Origin: Tissierellales bacterium
Lineage (GTDB): Bacteria > Bacillota > Clostridia > Tissierellales > Tissierellaceae
Direction: 5' to 3'
DNA length: 64,000 nt
Assembly (NCBI GenBank): GCA_030146705.1
Contig: JASLBE010000017.1
Location: 62,001-126,000, forward strand
Shown here piece by piece: positions 8,834 through 17,884 of this stretch (its first letter is position 1; each line of letters starts with the position of its first letter). A program made the translations under genes and the position numbers. The notes beneath the pieces are model-generated. The model did no database searches. It was given only the letters and a program-made list of their open reading frames with translations, and was not told the origin of the DNA.

Positions 8834-9715
8834 TTATTCTTCTAAAGAGGATAGTTCTTCTATATTTTCGTGGTTTTCCTCCCTCACATATGCTTTATCT
8901 ATTTGTTTTGTGAATTTTATATCATTTACTGAGTAAGTCTTTATACCCTCCATATCCTTCTCAACCTTGATTCTAACCTTGACCTCTTCCTTAAGGGTAT
9001 CTGTGTTTATAACTACACCCTTGCCATCCTTGGTCAAAACAATAGTCCCAACAGCTGGTATCTTCTTTAACTTCTCCTCATAAACCTTACACTCATAATT
9101 AAGGCAACACATTAACCTGCCACAAAGTCCAGAAATTTTAGTTGGGTTCAAGGACAGGCTTTGGTCTTTTGCCATTTGGATTGAAACTGGTTCAAACTCA
9201 CCTAAAAAACCCTTACAGCAAACCTGCCTACCACAAGATCCAAGACCACCCACTGCCTTGGCCTCATCCCTAACTCCAATCTGCCTTAGTTCTATCCTAG
9301 TCCTAAAAATAGCTGCCATATCCCTAACCAGGTTCCTAAAGTCCACCCTACCCTCAGCAGTAAAGTAGACTATAAACTTATTCCTATCAAAAGTATACTC
9401 AGCATCAATTATCTTCATATCCAACTTATGGGCTGCAATTTTTTCCTCACAAATTGGAATAGCTGCCTGGGCATCCTGGAAGTTCTTATCGCACTGGTCC
9501 ATATCCTCATCAGTTGCTATCCTAAGTATATCCTTAAGTGGGGCAACATTTTCAGCCTCATCAATATTTTTTGGACCAAGAACTACCCTTCCAACTTCAA
9601 CACCCCGAATAGTTTCCACTACTACATAGTCACCTTTTTTAACATCGTGCCCAGCAGGTGCAAAATTATAAATCTTTCCTGCCTTGGCAAACCTAATACC
9701 TACTATATTTACCAT
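8834..9715 (-). CDS. ricT: RicT/YaaT (PSP1 domain) regulatory protein
   Basis: Protein of 293 aa with the PSP1 C-terminal domain and the Cys-rich motifs CGRQVCCKGFLGEF and LCGRLMCCLNYEC. In B. subtilis RicT joins RicA and RicF in the Y-complex, which carries [4Fe-4S] clusters and helps RNase Y mature mRNAs. The start overlaps holB by 7 bases. The tmk-darA-holB-ricT order is conserved with Bacillus. Confidence 0.92.
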   Translation of the reverse strand: MVNIVGIRFAKAGKIYNFAPAGHDVKKGDYVVVETIRGVEVGRVVLGPKNIDEAENVAPLKDILRIATDEDMDQCDKNFQDAQAAIPICEEKIAAHKLDMKIIDAEYTFDRNKFIVYFTAEGRVDFRNLVRDMAAIFRTRIELRQIGVRDEAKAVGGLGSCGRQVCCKGFLGEFEPVSIQMAKDQSLSLNPTKISGLCGRLMCCLNYECKVYEEKLKKIPAVGTIVLTKDGKGVVINTDTLKEEVKVRIKVEKDMEGIKTYSVNDIKFTKQIDKAYVREENHENIEELSSLEE

Positions 9716-10695
9716 CTATTTTCCTCCCATATATTAAGAAGCATCATCTCTATTGATAATGGGTAATTTACATAGCCTCTTATACTTTCCCTAGTTTCTT
9801 CTATATTTCCTATTATCCTATCTATCTTTGAAAAATCAACCAAACTATGCCTCCTAAAAGACTCCTCCATATCCTGGTTGATTAAAAATTCTATACTCCT
9901 AGTTTCCTTATAGATGGCCAAGTCCCTAAAGTAATAAATCATAATATTAAGTATTTCATCAATCCTATCCTTACTAGCTTCAAAAAACTTCTCACTACTA
10001 TAAGCAAGACCAGCATCTCCCATTAACAAGCCGTCCACCAGGCCTAGGGTCCTCTTCCTAAGACCTAAAATTTCACCAGTCTCAACCATCTCAATAGCAT
10101 AACCCAAAGACCCATTGGCCAGCTTAGAAATCGTCCTGGCCTCCTTTGGCAAAATATTAAAATTATTCCCAATATAATCCAGTATCTCCCCATCACTAAG
10201 AGGGTTAAGCTTTATAGGCTGACACCTAGACCTAATAGTAGGAAGGAGCTCTTCTGGCTTACTTGTTACTAAAAATATATTTAAAAATCCAGGAGGTTCC
10301 TCCAAGGTTTTTAAAAGCCCATTCATAGATTCCTTATTCATAAGATGGGCATTATTTATAATAAAAATCTTCCTAGTAGACTCAAAAGGTGTATGGTTAA
10401 CACCAGCTACTATCTCATCAATCTCAGATTTTTTAATTACATTTCCCCCTCCAGCTATAAGGGTAAAGTCTGGATGGTTATTACTATTAAACTTTATGCA
10501 GGAGCTACAAACATCACAATAGGTCTCCCCCTTTTCCTTGCAAAGGAGGGTCTTGGAAAAAATCTTGGCCAATTTTAGCTTCCCAACCCCCTCCATACCT
10601 TGGAAAAGATAACTATGAGAGACCCTTCCCTCCCTAATTATCCTCCTTAGGGTTTCCTGCTGCCTCCTATGTCCAACTAGTTCATTAAAACTCAT
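9709..10695 (-). CDS. holB: DNA polymerase III subunit delta'
   Basis: Clamp-loader subunit of 328 aa. It has an AAA+ fold with GMEGVGKLKLAKIF, a degenerate P-loop as expected for the non-hydrolysing delta' subunit. A zinc-binding Cys cluster (CxxxxxYCDVCSSC) follows, then the sensor motif TIRSRCQ. It acts with DnaX, which is encoded at 22-24 kb in this window. It overlaps ricT and follows the first darA gene by 8 bases. Confidence 0.92.
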   Translation of the reverse strand: MSFNELVGHRRQQETLRRIIREGRVSHSYLFQGMEGVGKLKLAKIFSKTLLCKEKGETYCDVCSSCIKFNSNNHPDFTLIAGGGNVIKKSEIDEIVAGVNHTPFESTRKIFIINNAHLMNKESMNGLLKTLEEPPGFLNIFLVTSKPEELLPTIRSRCQPIKLNPLSDGEILDYIGNNFNILPKEARTISKLANGSLGYAIEMVETGEILGLRKRTLGLVDGLLMGDAGLAYSSEKFFEASKDRIDEILNIMIYYFRDLAIYKETRSIEFLINQDMEESFRRHSLVDFSKIDRIIGNIEETRESIRGYVNYPLSIEMMLLNIWEENRW

Positions 10696-10703
10696 ATTTA
10701 TCC

Positions 10704-10991
10704 CTATATTCTAACATACTTATCCATATCTAAGACAAAAAGAGTAGCCCCTCCAACTTCAACATCGCCCTTTTCTTCAGATTGGACCTTCTTGTGGCCA
10801 CAATTATTTTTAATAATCTCAATAGCACTATCCTTTTCATCTTCATCCACCCCAATAAGTAGGGTAGTATTACCAGACTTTAAAAAGCCTCCCGTAGAAG
10901 CCAGCCTAGTAGCCCTAATTTTCTTCTTCATTAAACCATCTATAACATCACTAACATAATCCTTTTCAATTATTGCGATTATAAGCTTCAT
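10704..10991 (-). CDS. darA: DarA/PstA-like cyclic-di-AMP receptor (paralogue 1)
   Basis: PII-like protein of 95 aa (YaaQ/DarA family) that forms trimers binding c-di-AMP. It keeps the core motif RATRLASTGGFLKSGNTTLLIGVD and ends with a GGATLFVLDMD strand. The ATG at 10991 follows GGTGGAG; a GTG three codons upstream overlaps that site and is rejected. A close relative is encoded immediately upstream with a 14-base gap, indicating tandem duplication. GdpP, which hydrolyses c-di-AMP, is also in this window. Confidence 0.92.
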   Translation of the reverse strand: MKLIIAIIEKDYVSDVIDGLMKKKIRATRLASTGGFLKSGNTTLLIGVDEDEKDSAIEIIKNNCGHKKVQSEEKGDVEVGGATLFVLDMDKYVRI

Positions 10992-11005
10992 TTTCTCCAC
11001 CCCTT

Positions 11006-11332
11006 CTATAACCTTATATGTTCATCAACATCTAGCATAAATATTGTAGCCCCACCAATTGTAACATCAATAGGTTGCGGTATATAGGTTTCTGTTGGCA
11101 TATTAACAGGAATCAAGGGAGTAGATATCTTCCTAGTCTTGCAGTTTTCCTCAATAATATCAAAGGCTTCATCTACCTTAGACTCGTCTAAACCAATTAA
11201 TAAAGTAGTATTACCAGACTTTAAAAAACCTCCCGTAGAAGATAGTCTAGTTACCCTTATATCCCTTTCATTCAAATCGTCAATTAATATATGCACATCT
11301 TCATCTTGTACGATACAAATTATTAATTTCAT
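11006..11332 (-). CDS. darA2: DarA/PstA-like cyclic-di-AMP receptor (paralogue 2)
   Basis: PII-like protein of 108 aa, clearly homologous to the next gene. It shares TRLSSTGGFLKSGNTTLLIG and the final IGGATIFMLDVDEHIRL. It differs by a ~12-residue longer loop (KISTPLIPVNMPTETYIPQ) before the last strand, similar in place to the long T/B-loop of canonical DarA. It directly follows tmk. In B. subtilis the second gene after tmk-darA is the unrelated yaaR. Confidence 0.92.
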   Translation of the reverse strand: MKLIICIVQDEDVHILIDDLNERDIRVTRLSSTGGFLKSGNTTLLIGLDESKVDEAFDIIEENCKTRKISTPLIPVNMPTETYIPQPIDVTIGGATIFMLDVDEHIRL

Positions 11333-11333
11333 T

Positions 11334-11966
11334 TTAAAATCCTCCCTTACTAAGTAATTTATCTATTTCTTCCATAACAAACTTAAAAACTTCCTCAACA
11401 GGTCTAGTAGCATCAACAATGACTACATTCTCTGGATACATTTTTATTAATTTCTTATACCCATTATACACCTTTCTATGAAAATTATTCCCCTCAAGTT
11501 CCAGCCTGTCTCCAGCATTATTTTCCGTCTTCCTCCTTAGGGTTTCCTCTGGGTCTATATGGAAAAAAAGTATTAAATCTGGGCTTATATTCCTAAGGCC
11601 AAAGTCATTGACCATCTTAACCCTCTCAATACCTAGGTCCCTTCCAACACCTTGGTAGGCCAGGCTTGAAAGTAAAAACCTATCTGAAATAACCAAGCCC
11701 CCCCTATTTATAGTAGGCTCAATTAATTCACTTATATGTTGGGCCCTAGAGGCAGCATACAATAAAGCCTCCGTTTCATCACCTAAGTCTATATTTTCCT
11801 TGTCTAATATTATATTCCTAATTTTTTCACCAATCTTAGTCCCACCAGGCTCTCTTGTTAAAACCAAGTCTAGCCCCCTATTTCCAAGCTCCTCTTCCAC
11901 CATTTTTAAAATAGTTGTTTTCCCTGAACCATCAGGTCCTTCTAAAGTTATAAATAATCCTTTCAA
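11334..11966 (-). CDS. tmk: Thymidylate kinase
   Basis: dTMP kinase of 210 aa making dTDP for DNA synthesis. The P-loop is EGPDGSGKTT near residue 8. The DRF motif (ISDRFLLSSLAYQG) and the LID region follow. The start is TTG at 11966, preceded by GGAAGGAGA. A TATAAT lies about 60 bases upstream, so the tmk-darA2-darA-holB-ricT operon may begin here. Confidence 0.95.
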   Translation of the reverse strand: MKGLFITLEGPDGSGKTTILKMVEEELGNRGLDLVLTREPGGTKIGEKIRNIILDKENIDLGDETEALLYAASRAQHISELIEPTINRGGLVISDRFLLSSLAYQGVGRDLGIERVKMVNDFGLRNISPDLILFFHIDPEETLRRKTENNAGDRLELEGNNFHRKVYNGYKKLIKMYPENVVIVDATRPVEEVFKFVMEEIDKLLSKGGF

Positions 11967-12062
11967 AGAATGTCTCCTTCCAAAAATATCTGTTTATTCT
12001 TAAGTATATTATAACTTATATGAAATATATTATCCATAATAGGATTAAGGAAGAAACTTAAG

Positions 12063-12087
12063 AAAAAAAGACAGCCCAGGGCTGTCT
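12063..12087 (-). terminator. Intrinsic terminator after rplY
   Basis: Stem GACAGCCC/GGGCTGTC (12070-12086) is followed by seven Ts on the minus strand. It closes the rplY transcript before tmk. Confidence 0.9.
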
Positions 12088-12116
12088 CAAAAATTTATTT
12101 TATCTTTATTTATAAA

Positions 12117-12758
12117 CTACTCCTCTACTTCTTCCCCATCAGAAACTAATTCCGGTTCCACATCTTGGTCTAAGTCTTCATCTAGGTCTTCTTCTGTTTC
12201 TTCTATAAATGCTGACAATGAACATACTATGTCATCTAGTTCCCTATGGACAGTAATATTTTCGTCCTTGGCAATTTCTAGGTCCCCAACAAGGATAGAA
12301 TCTCCAACTTCCATATCCTTAACATCTACAAAAATATCCTCATCTGGTAGGTATTTTGGTAGACAAGAAATTTCAAGTTCATCCAATTGTTGAGATAAAG
12401 TAGAAGGTTGAATCTTTATAAGGTCCCTATTTTCAATAATAACTGGGAGAATTACTCTTACTTCTTCATCCATACTTACTTTTTGGAAGTCAACATGTAG
12501 GTAAGAATCCTTAATATGGTGTTTTTGAGTGTCCTTTATTAAAACTGGGACTTCTTTACCATCAACTTTTAAGCCTACGATTGTTGCAGTTCCTGCCTCT
12601 TTAAAAACCTTTTTAAATTCTGCCTCATCAACTTTTACAAGAACTGTTTCTTCGCCTCTACCATATATAACACCTGGAATCATTTTTTCCTTTCTTATAG
12701 CATTTGAAGCTCCAGTACCTTTTTTATCTCTTATTTGTCCTTTTAGATTTAAATTCAT
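12117..12758 (-). CDS. rplY: 50S ribosomal protein L25/general stress protein Ctc
   Basis: Two-domain bL25 (TL5/Ctc type) of 213 aa that binds 5S rRNA. The N-terminal L25 domain starts MNLNLKGQIRDKKGTGASNAIRK. A C-terminal beta domain follows, with a very acidic tail from about residue 190. The ATG at 12758 follows TAAGGAGGG. Upstream in-frame codons lack a ribosome-binding site and overlap the promoter. Confidence 0.93.
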   Translation of the reverse strand: MNLNLKGQIRDKKGTGASNAIRKEKMIPGVIYGRGEETVLVKVDEAEFKKVFKEAGTATIVGLKVDGKEVPVLIKDTQKHHIKDSYLHVDFQKVSMDEEVRVILPVIIENRDLIKIQPSTLSQQLDELEISCLPKYLPDEDIFVDVKDMEVGDSILVGDLEIAKDENITVHRELDDIVCSLSAFIEETEEDLDEDLDQDVEPELVSDGEEVEE

Positions 12759-12796
12759 AATGATAACCCTCCTTAACATAATTTTAAGATAATTTA

Positions 12797-12825
12797 AATA
12801 TATCACAGTTATCTGATATTTTCAA
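12797..12825 (-). promoter_or_regulatory. Promoter for rplY
   Basis: TTGAAA (12820-12825) and TATATT (12797-12802) are 17 bases apart on the minus strand. They lie about 40 bases upstream of the rplY start. Confidence 0.65.
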
Positions 12826-12856
12826 ATATTAAGCCACCTGCAGTGGCCTAAAAACT

Positions 12857-13099
12857 CTATAGTAGGGCAACTAAAATTATACCTGGAATTCCAAGTATAC
12901 CAACTACTAAGGCCCTAATAGGAGTTATAGCTATATAAAGTCCCACATAGCTACCAAATATGTTTGCAATAAATAGTAAAATACCACCTATTACTGCATT
13001 ACTAACAAATTTTAAAATTAGCTTCATGGGAAACAGTAGAATCTTACCTACTATTATTATTCCAACTATACCTATTACATAAAACAATAAGCTGTCCAT
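12857..13099 (-). CDS. bofA: BofA-like pro-sigma-K processing inhibitor family membrane protein
   Basis: Small membrane protein of 80 aa with two or three hydrophobic segments and the family pattern KFVSNAVIGGILLFIANIFG...ITPIRALVVGILGIPGIILVALL. In Bacillus BofA inhibits SpoIVFB in the forespore membrane, but homologues also occur in non-sporulating relatives. No other sporulation gene is visible here, so the function is open. A weak hairpin (GCCAC/GTGGC, 12832-12851) follows the stop. Confidence 0.85.
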   Translation of the reverse strand: MDSLLFYVIGIVGIIIVGKILLFPMKLILKFVSNAVIGGILLFIANIFGSYVGLYIAITPIRALVVGILGIPGIILVALL

Positions 13100-13173
13100 T
13101 GTATCACCTAAATTCTGTTTTTCTTTTCACTACATTAAATCATATACTTTTAAGTTTAATTTGTCCATTATAT

Positions 13174-13182
13174 TGGTATAAT
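13174..13182 (+). promoter_or_regulatory. Extended -10 promoter for pepA
   Basis: TTGGTATAAT provides TGn plus a perfect TATAAT at 13177-13182, 40 bases upstream of pepA. No good -35 box is visible, which fits an extended -10 promoter. Confidence 0.5.
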
Positions 13183-13222
13183 TGTATGTAAAGCTATTAC
13201 TTCAGAATAAAGGAGTGTTTTA

Positions 13223-14662
13223 ATGAAAATATTATTAGGAAAGGCTGGAGATGTTAAGGTTCTTTTAGCTTTTGAAGATACAAAAAACCTAGAAGAACTT
13301 GAAATTTTTAGCTATTTAAAAGAAAATGAACTATTTAAAGGAAACTTAGGAGAAATATATACTAGCTTAAACCCAAATGGCAACCACCAACTAGTCCTAG
13401 GACTTGGAAAAAAAGAAGACCTAGACCACGAAGCTTTAAGGGAGGCCTTCTATAAACTTGGAAGGAAACTTTCTAGCTTAAAGGTTAAAACTGCTGGTGT
13501 TGACCTTCCAAAACTAGAGGGTTTATGTAATAAAAAATCTGTGGCTTCTGTTGCAGAAGGAGTTCTTCACTCAGAATATAAATTTGACAAGTATAAGACT
13601 GAAAAAGACCCAGAAATGAGTCTTGAAACATTTTATATAAATGCCCTAGATAGGGACCAAGAAAAATCTCAAGAAGCTATTGATGAGGCAGTTAACATCC
13701 TAGCTGGAGTCTTTTTAACAAGGGATTTAGTAAATGAACCTGCCATAGTCCTAACTCCTGAAGAATTAGCTAGGAGGGCTAAGGAAGAATTAGAACCCCT
13801 AGGAGTTAAGGTTACTGTTTATGGTAAAGAGGAAATTGAAGACCTAGGTATGGAGGCATTTTTATCTGTTGCCCTTGGGTCAGAAAATGAACCTAAGTTT
13901 ATAGTTATGGAATACCTAGAAGGAGGAGATGGGGAAAAGCTTGCCCTAGTTGGAAAGGGTCTAACTTATGACACTGGTGGCTATTCTCTAAAACCTTCTA
14001 AGAGTATGGATACAATGTTTACAGATATGGCAGGATCTGCTTCTGTAATTGGTGCCCTTAAATCAATAGCAAAATCTAAACTTCAAAAAAATGTTGTTGG
14101 AATTGTTGCAGCTTGTGAGAATGCTGTTTCTGGTAAGGCCTACAAGCCTGGAGATATAATTTCATCAATGTCAGGTAAGACCATAGAAGTTGAAAATACA
14201 GATGCAGAAGGTAGGCTAACTCTTGCAGATGCCCTATGGTATGCATCAACTGTTGTAAAGGCTGATAAAATTATAGACCTTGCAACCCTAACTGGGGCCT
14301 GTGTAGTTGCCCTATCTGATGTTGCAACTGGAGCTGTTACTAACAACCTAGACCTAATGAGGGATCTTGTTAAGGCTTCTAAGAGGGCAGGAGAGCATAT
14401 ATGGCACCTACCTCACTTTAAGGAATTCGATAAAAGGGTTATTTCAGACAAGGCTGACCTTATAAATACTTCCAAGGGACCTATGGGTGCTGGAACTATA
14501 ACAGCTGGACTTTTCCTAGGCCATTTTGTAAATGATACACCTTGGGTCCACCTAGATATAGCTGGAACTGCCTATATAGATGCTCCAAGGACATATTTAC
14601 CAAAAGGAGCAACTGGTATACCTGTAAGCACCCTATATAATTATGTAAAATGTGGTATGTAA
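13223..14662 (+). CDS. pepA: Leucyl aminopeptidase (M17 family)
   Basis: Cytosolic dizinc aminopeptidase of 479 aa that removes N-terminal residues. The catalytic C-terminal domain has the metal and active-site motifs VGKGLTYDTGGYSLKPS, MFTDMAGSASVIGAL and the family signature NTDAEGRLTLADAL. The N-terminal ~160 residues form the variable regulatory domain. It is monocistronic, with its own promoter and terminator. Confidence 0.95.
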   Translation: MKILLGKAGDVKVLLAFEDTKNLEELEIFSYLKENELFKGNLGEIYTSLNPNGNHQLVLGLGKKEDLDHEALREAFYKLGRKLSSLKVKTAGVDLPKLEGLCNKKSVASVAEGVLHSEYKFDKYKTEKDPEMSLETFYINALDRDQEKSQEAIDEAVNILAGVFLTRDLVNEPAIVLTPEELARRAKEELEPLGVKVTVYGKEEIEDLGMEAFLSVALGSENEPKFIVMEYLEGGDGEKLALVGKGLTYDTGGYSLKPSKSMDTMFTDMAGSASVIGALKSIAKSKLQKNVVGIVAACENAVSGKAYKPGDIISSMSGKTIEVENTDAEGRLTLADALWYASTVVKADKIIDLATLTGACVVALSDVATGAVTNNLDLMRDLVKASKRAGEHIWHLPHFKEFDKRVISDKADLINTSKGPMGAGTITAGLFLGHFVNDTPWVHLDIAGTAYIDAPRTYLPKGATGIPVSTLYNYVKCGM

Positions 14663-14689
14663 AATAATAATATTGGTGAAATAGATATA

Positions 14690-14720
14690 AAAAAACCTGG
14701 TGGACCACCAGGTTTTTTTA
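14690..14720 (+). terminator. Bidirectional terminator between pepA and yibE/F
   Basis: Stem AACCTGG/CCAGGTT, extended by TGG/CCA pairing, has A and T runs on both sides and lies between two convergent genes. Confidence 0.9.
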
Positions 14721-15854
14721 TTATTCCTCTTCCTTGTCTCTCCCAATTATACCTAGGCTAGTAGCTTCTTTATTTTTAAAACCAGTTAATAAAAAACTAG
14801 CCACAAAAGATGTTATTGGTATTGTTAAAATAAGGCCTATACTTCCAGAAATAGACCTAACAATTTCAGTAGCTATCATATCCAGGTTCATAACCTCCAT
14901 CAGGCTACTATCATAGGCCAGAAATAACAAAAGAATAGATATAGACCCACCAGTATAGGCTAGGATTAAGGTATTTATCATAGTTCCCATTATATCCTTA
15001 CCTACATTCATACCAGACCTAAACAAATCTAGCATAGCCAGGTCTTTTTTATTTTCATATATTTCATCTATAGCAGACGCTATACTCATTCCAACATCCA
15101 TTACTGCCCCCAGGGCCCCAAGGATTATTCCTGAAAATAAAAGCTCTTGGAGGTTAAACTCAATCCCTTGGGGAATCTCCATTAGCATAATTACATCCTC
15201 TGCACTTAAACCTGTCAGCTTAGTAGTTTTGCCCGTAACAAAGGCAACCAAACCAGCTATTATAACCCCTAGGGAGGTTCCAATAATTGCTGATAGGCTC
15301 TTTTTTGTCAGGCCCGTTATTATTATAATAGTAATTATTGTAACCCCGATTGATACTAAGATTGAAAGTCCTATTGGACTTCCCCCCTTTAAAATCCCTG
15401 GTAAAAGTATGTAAAATATGCCAGCTATAGTTAGGCCTAAAGATACTAGGGACCTAACCCCCTGCCTGCCACCAACTAGTATAACCAGTCCCATAAAAAC
15501 CAGTATTAAAAGTCCCACACTATCTAGCCTATAGTAGTCTGATATATATATTTCTTCTTCCCCATTAATATTTTCTATAGTTAAGGAAACCTTTTCCCCA
15601 GGCTTAACATTAATATTGTAAATACTATTTTCGTCTAATGCATTTTCAACCATTACGACCTGGCCCTTTTTCCTACCAGTTAAAATCTTAAGCTTCATTT
15701 TTTGGTTGTACTGGAAATAACCCTCCATAGTTTCTTCAGGCTCAGCTACTTCTAGAACTTCTGCCTTTTCTGTTTCATATATTATATCTTCTCCATATAT
15801 TAATGTAGGAACTAATATTAGGATAGATACTAGTATTAATAATGTCTTCTTCAT
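14721..15854 (-). CDS. YibE/F-like multi-pass membrane protein
   Basis: Protein of 377 aa. A signal peptide (MKKTLLILVSILILVPTLIYG) and an exported beta-rich stretch (about 20-120) are followed by seven or so membrane helices. The conserved LGALGAVMDVGMSIASAIDEI of the YibE/F family is present. The family is widespread in Firmicutes, and its transport substrate is not established. GGTGG precedes the ATG. Confidence 0.88.
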   Translation of the reverse strand: MKKTLLILVSILILVPTLIYGEDIIYETEKAEVLEVAEPEETMEGYFQYNQKMKLKILTGRKKGQVVMVENALDENSIYNINVKPGEKVSLTIENINGEEEIYISDYYRLDSVGLLILVFMGLVILVGGRQGVRSLVSLGLTIAGIFYILLPGILKGGSPIGLSILVSIGVTIITIIIITGLTKKSLSAIIGTSLGVIIAGLVAFVTGKTTKLTGLSAEDVIMLMEIPQGIEFNLQELLFSGIILGALGAVMDVGMSIASAIDEIYENKKDLAMLDLFRSGMNVGKDIMGTMINTLILAYTGGSISILLLFLAYDSSLMEVMNLDMIATEIVRSISGSIGLILTIPITSFVASFLLTGFKNKEATSLGIIGRDKEEE

Positions 15855-15975
15855 CTTACCACCCCATAAATTCTTATTATACTATATTTTCAATAAATTT
15901 TATATAATTTTAAGTCAACTTATGGTAGGATATTCTTTATTGGGTATAAGTAATTGAAGAATGGAGGTAATTAAT

Positions 15976-17856
15976 TTGAAAGATAACAAAAAGAGTCAAA
16001 AGTCATTAATGTTTTATTATTTAGTGGCCCTAATAATTTTAATTGTTTTTAATTTAACAGTTGCCCCTATGTTGACTAAAAACAAGGTTAAGGAAGTTGA
16101 TTATAACACCTTTATCAAGTATCTAGATGAGGGTAAGATTAATAAGATAAATCTAGTTGAAGATGAAATTTTCTTCAGCCTTAAGGACAAGTCTGGTAAC
16201 GAAAAAGTCTATACTACTGGACAAATACCAGATGATAAGTTAACTGATAAAATTTTGGAAAAAAATGTATCAACTACTAAGTTGAAACCCCAAGAACCAA
16301 GTCCTTTTATGCAATTTCTTGCAACTTGGGTCCTACCACTACTTTTCTTTATATTAATTGGACAGTTAATAGGAAGGTTTTTAATGAACAAGATGGGTGG
16401 AGGAAAAAATTCTATGAGCTTTGGCCAGACTGATGCCAAGGTTTATGTCCCATCAGAATCAGGCATATCCTTTGATGATGTTGCTGGACAAGATGAGGCT
16501 AAGGAAGCCCTAAATGAAATAGTGGACTTCCTCCACAACCCTAAAAAATATAGTGAGGTTGGAGCTATAATGCCAAAAGGAGCCCTACTTGTAGGTCCTC
16601 CAGGAACTGGTAAAACCCTCCTTGCCAGGGCTGTGGCTGGAGAGGCAAATGTTCCTTTCTTCTCCATTGCCGGTTCTGAGTTTGTTGAAATGTTTGTTGG
16701 TCGTGGGGCTGCCAGGGTTAGGGACCTATTTAAACAGGCCCACGAAAAGGCTCCTTGTATAGTATTTATTGACGAAATTGATACTATTGGTAAAAAACGT
16801 GGCTCTTCTATTGGTGGTAATGATGAAAGAGAGCAGACCCTAAACCAATTATTAACAGAGATGGACGGGTTTGACGGCAGTAAGGGAGTTGTTCTTCTAG
16901 CTGCTACAAACAGGCCTGATTCTCTAGATGAGGCCCTATTAAGACCTGGTAGGTTTGATAGACGGGTTCCTGTTGAACTTCCAGACCTTAAGGGTAGGGA
17001 GGATATTTTAAAGGTCCATGCCAAGAAGATTAAAATTGATGGGGATATTGATTTTAACCTAATTGCTAGGGCAACAGCTGGGGCTTCTGGTGCAGACCTG
17101 GCTAATATTATAAATGAGTCTGCCCTTAAGGCAGTTAGGGAAAACCGTAACCATGTTAACCAGTCTGACCTAGAGGAATCCATTGAGGTTGTTATAGCTG
17201 GTTACCAAAGGAAAAATTCTGTTATTTCTGATGAAGAAAAAAGAGTTATTGCCTACCATGAGGTTGGTCATGCTCTAGTTGCAGCTATGCAGACCCAGTC
17301 TGCACCTGTTCATAAGATAACTATAATTCCTAGGACTTCTGGGGCCCTTGGATATACTATGCAGATTGCAGAGGATGAAAAGGTCCTAATGACCAGGGAG
17401 GAAGCCTTTAATAAAATTGCTACCTATACTGGTGGTAGGGCGGCTGAAGAGCTAATCTTTAAGACTCCAACTTCTGGAGCCTCTAATGATATTGAGCAGG
17501 CTACTAAGCTTTCAAAGGCTATGGTTACAAGGTTTGGTATGAGTGAAGAGTTTGGTATGGTTGCCCTTGAAACTATTTCTAATGAGTATCTAGGAGGGGA
17601 TTCTTCTCTTGCTTGTTCTCCTGAAACTGCTACTAGGATAGATAGGGAGGTCCAAAAAATTATAAATTCTGCCTACGACAAGGCTTATAATATTTTAAGT
17701 GAAAATGTGGTAATCTTACACAAGATTTCAGAGTTCCTCCTTAGGGAAGAAACTATAACTGGTGAACAATTTATGGAAATTTTAAATGCAGAGCTAGAAA
17801 GGGAAAAAACCTCCCTAGAAAAAGAAGAAACTAAACAATTAGAAGATCAAGCTTAA
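15976..17856 (+). CDS. ftsH: ATP-dependent zinc metalloprotease FtsH
   Basis: Membrane-anchored AAA+ protease of about 626 aa. Two transmembrane helices flank a small external domain. The AAA module has GPPGTGKT, FIDEIDTIG and the second-region-of-homology arginines in RPGRFDRRVPV. The zinc protease motif is HEVGH. It degrades misfolded or regulatory membrane proteins. An ATG at 15961 overlaps the ribosome-binding site GGAGG (15963-15967), so the TTG at 15976 with 8-base spacing is preferred. The gene heads a possible operon with two small membrane proteins. Confidence 0.95.
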   Translation: MKDNKKSQKSLMFYYLVALIILIVFNLTVAPMLTKNKVKEVDYNTFIKYLDEGKINKINLVEDEIFFSLKDKSGNEKVYTTGQIPDDKLTDKILEKNVSTTKLKPQEPSPFMQFLATWVLPLLFFILIGQLIGRFLMNKMGGGKNSMSFGQTDAKVYVPSESGISFDDVAGQDEAKEALNEIVDFLHNPKKYSEVGAIMPKGALLVGPPGTGKTLLARAVAGEANVPFFSIAGSEFVEMFVGRGAARVRDLFKQAHEKAPCIVFIDEIDTIGKKRGSSIGGNDEREQTLNQLLTEMDGFDGSKGVVLLAATNRPDSLDEALLRPGRFDRRVPVELPDLKGREDILKVHAKKIKIDGDIDFNLIARATAGASGADLANIINESALKAVRENRNHVNQSDLEESIEVVIAGYQRKNSVISDEEKRVIAYHEVGHALVAAMQTQSAPVHKITIIPRTSGALGYTMQIAEDEKVLMTREEAFNKIATYTGGRAAEELIFKTPTSGASNDIEQATKLSKAMVTRFGMSEEFGMVALETISNEYLGGDSSLACSPETATRIDREVQKIINSAYDKAYNILSENVVILHKISEFLLREETITGEQFMEILNAELEREKTSLEKEETKQLEDQA

Positions 17857-17884
17857 AGACTTTTGCTGGATTTAGGAGGCTAGT

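Noticed and set aside
12857..13099. Evidence that the organism sporulates, from bofA and abrB
   Set aside because: Both families occur in non-sporulating Firmicutes and no other sporulation-specific gene is in the window.
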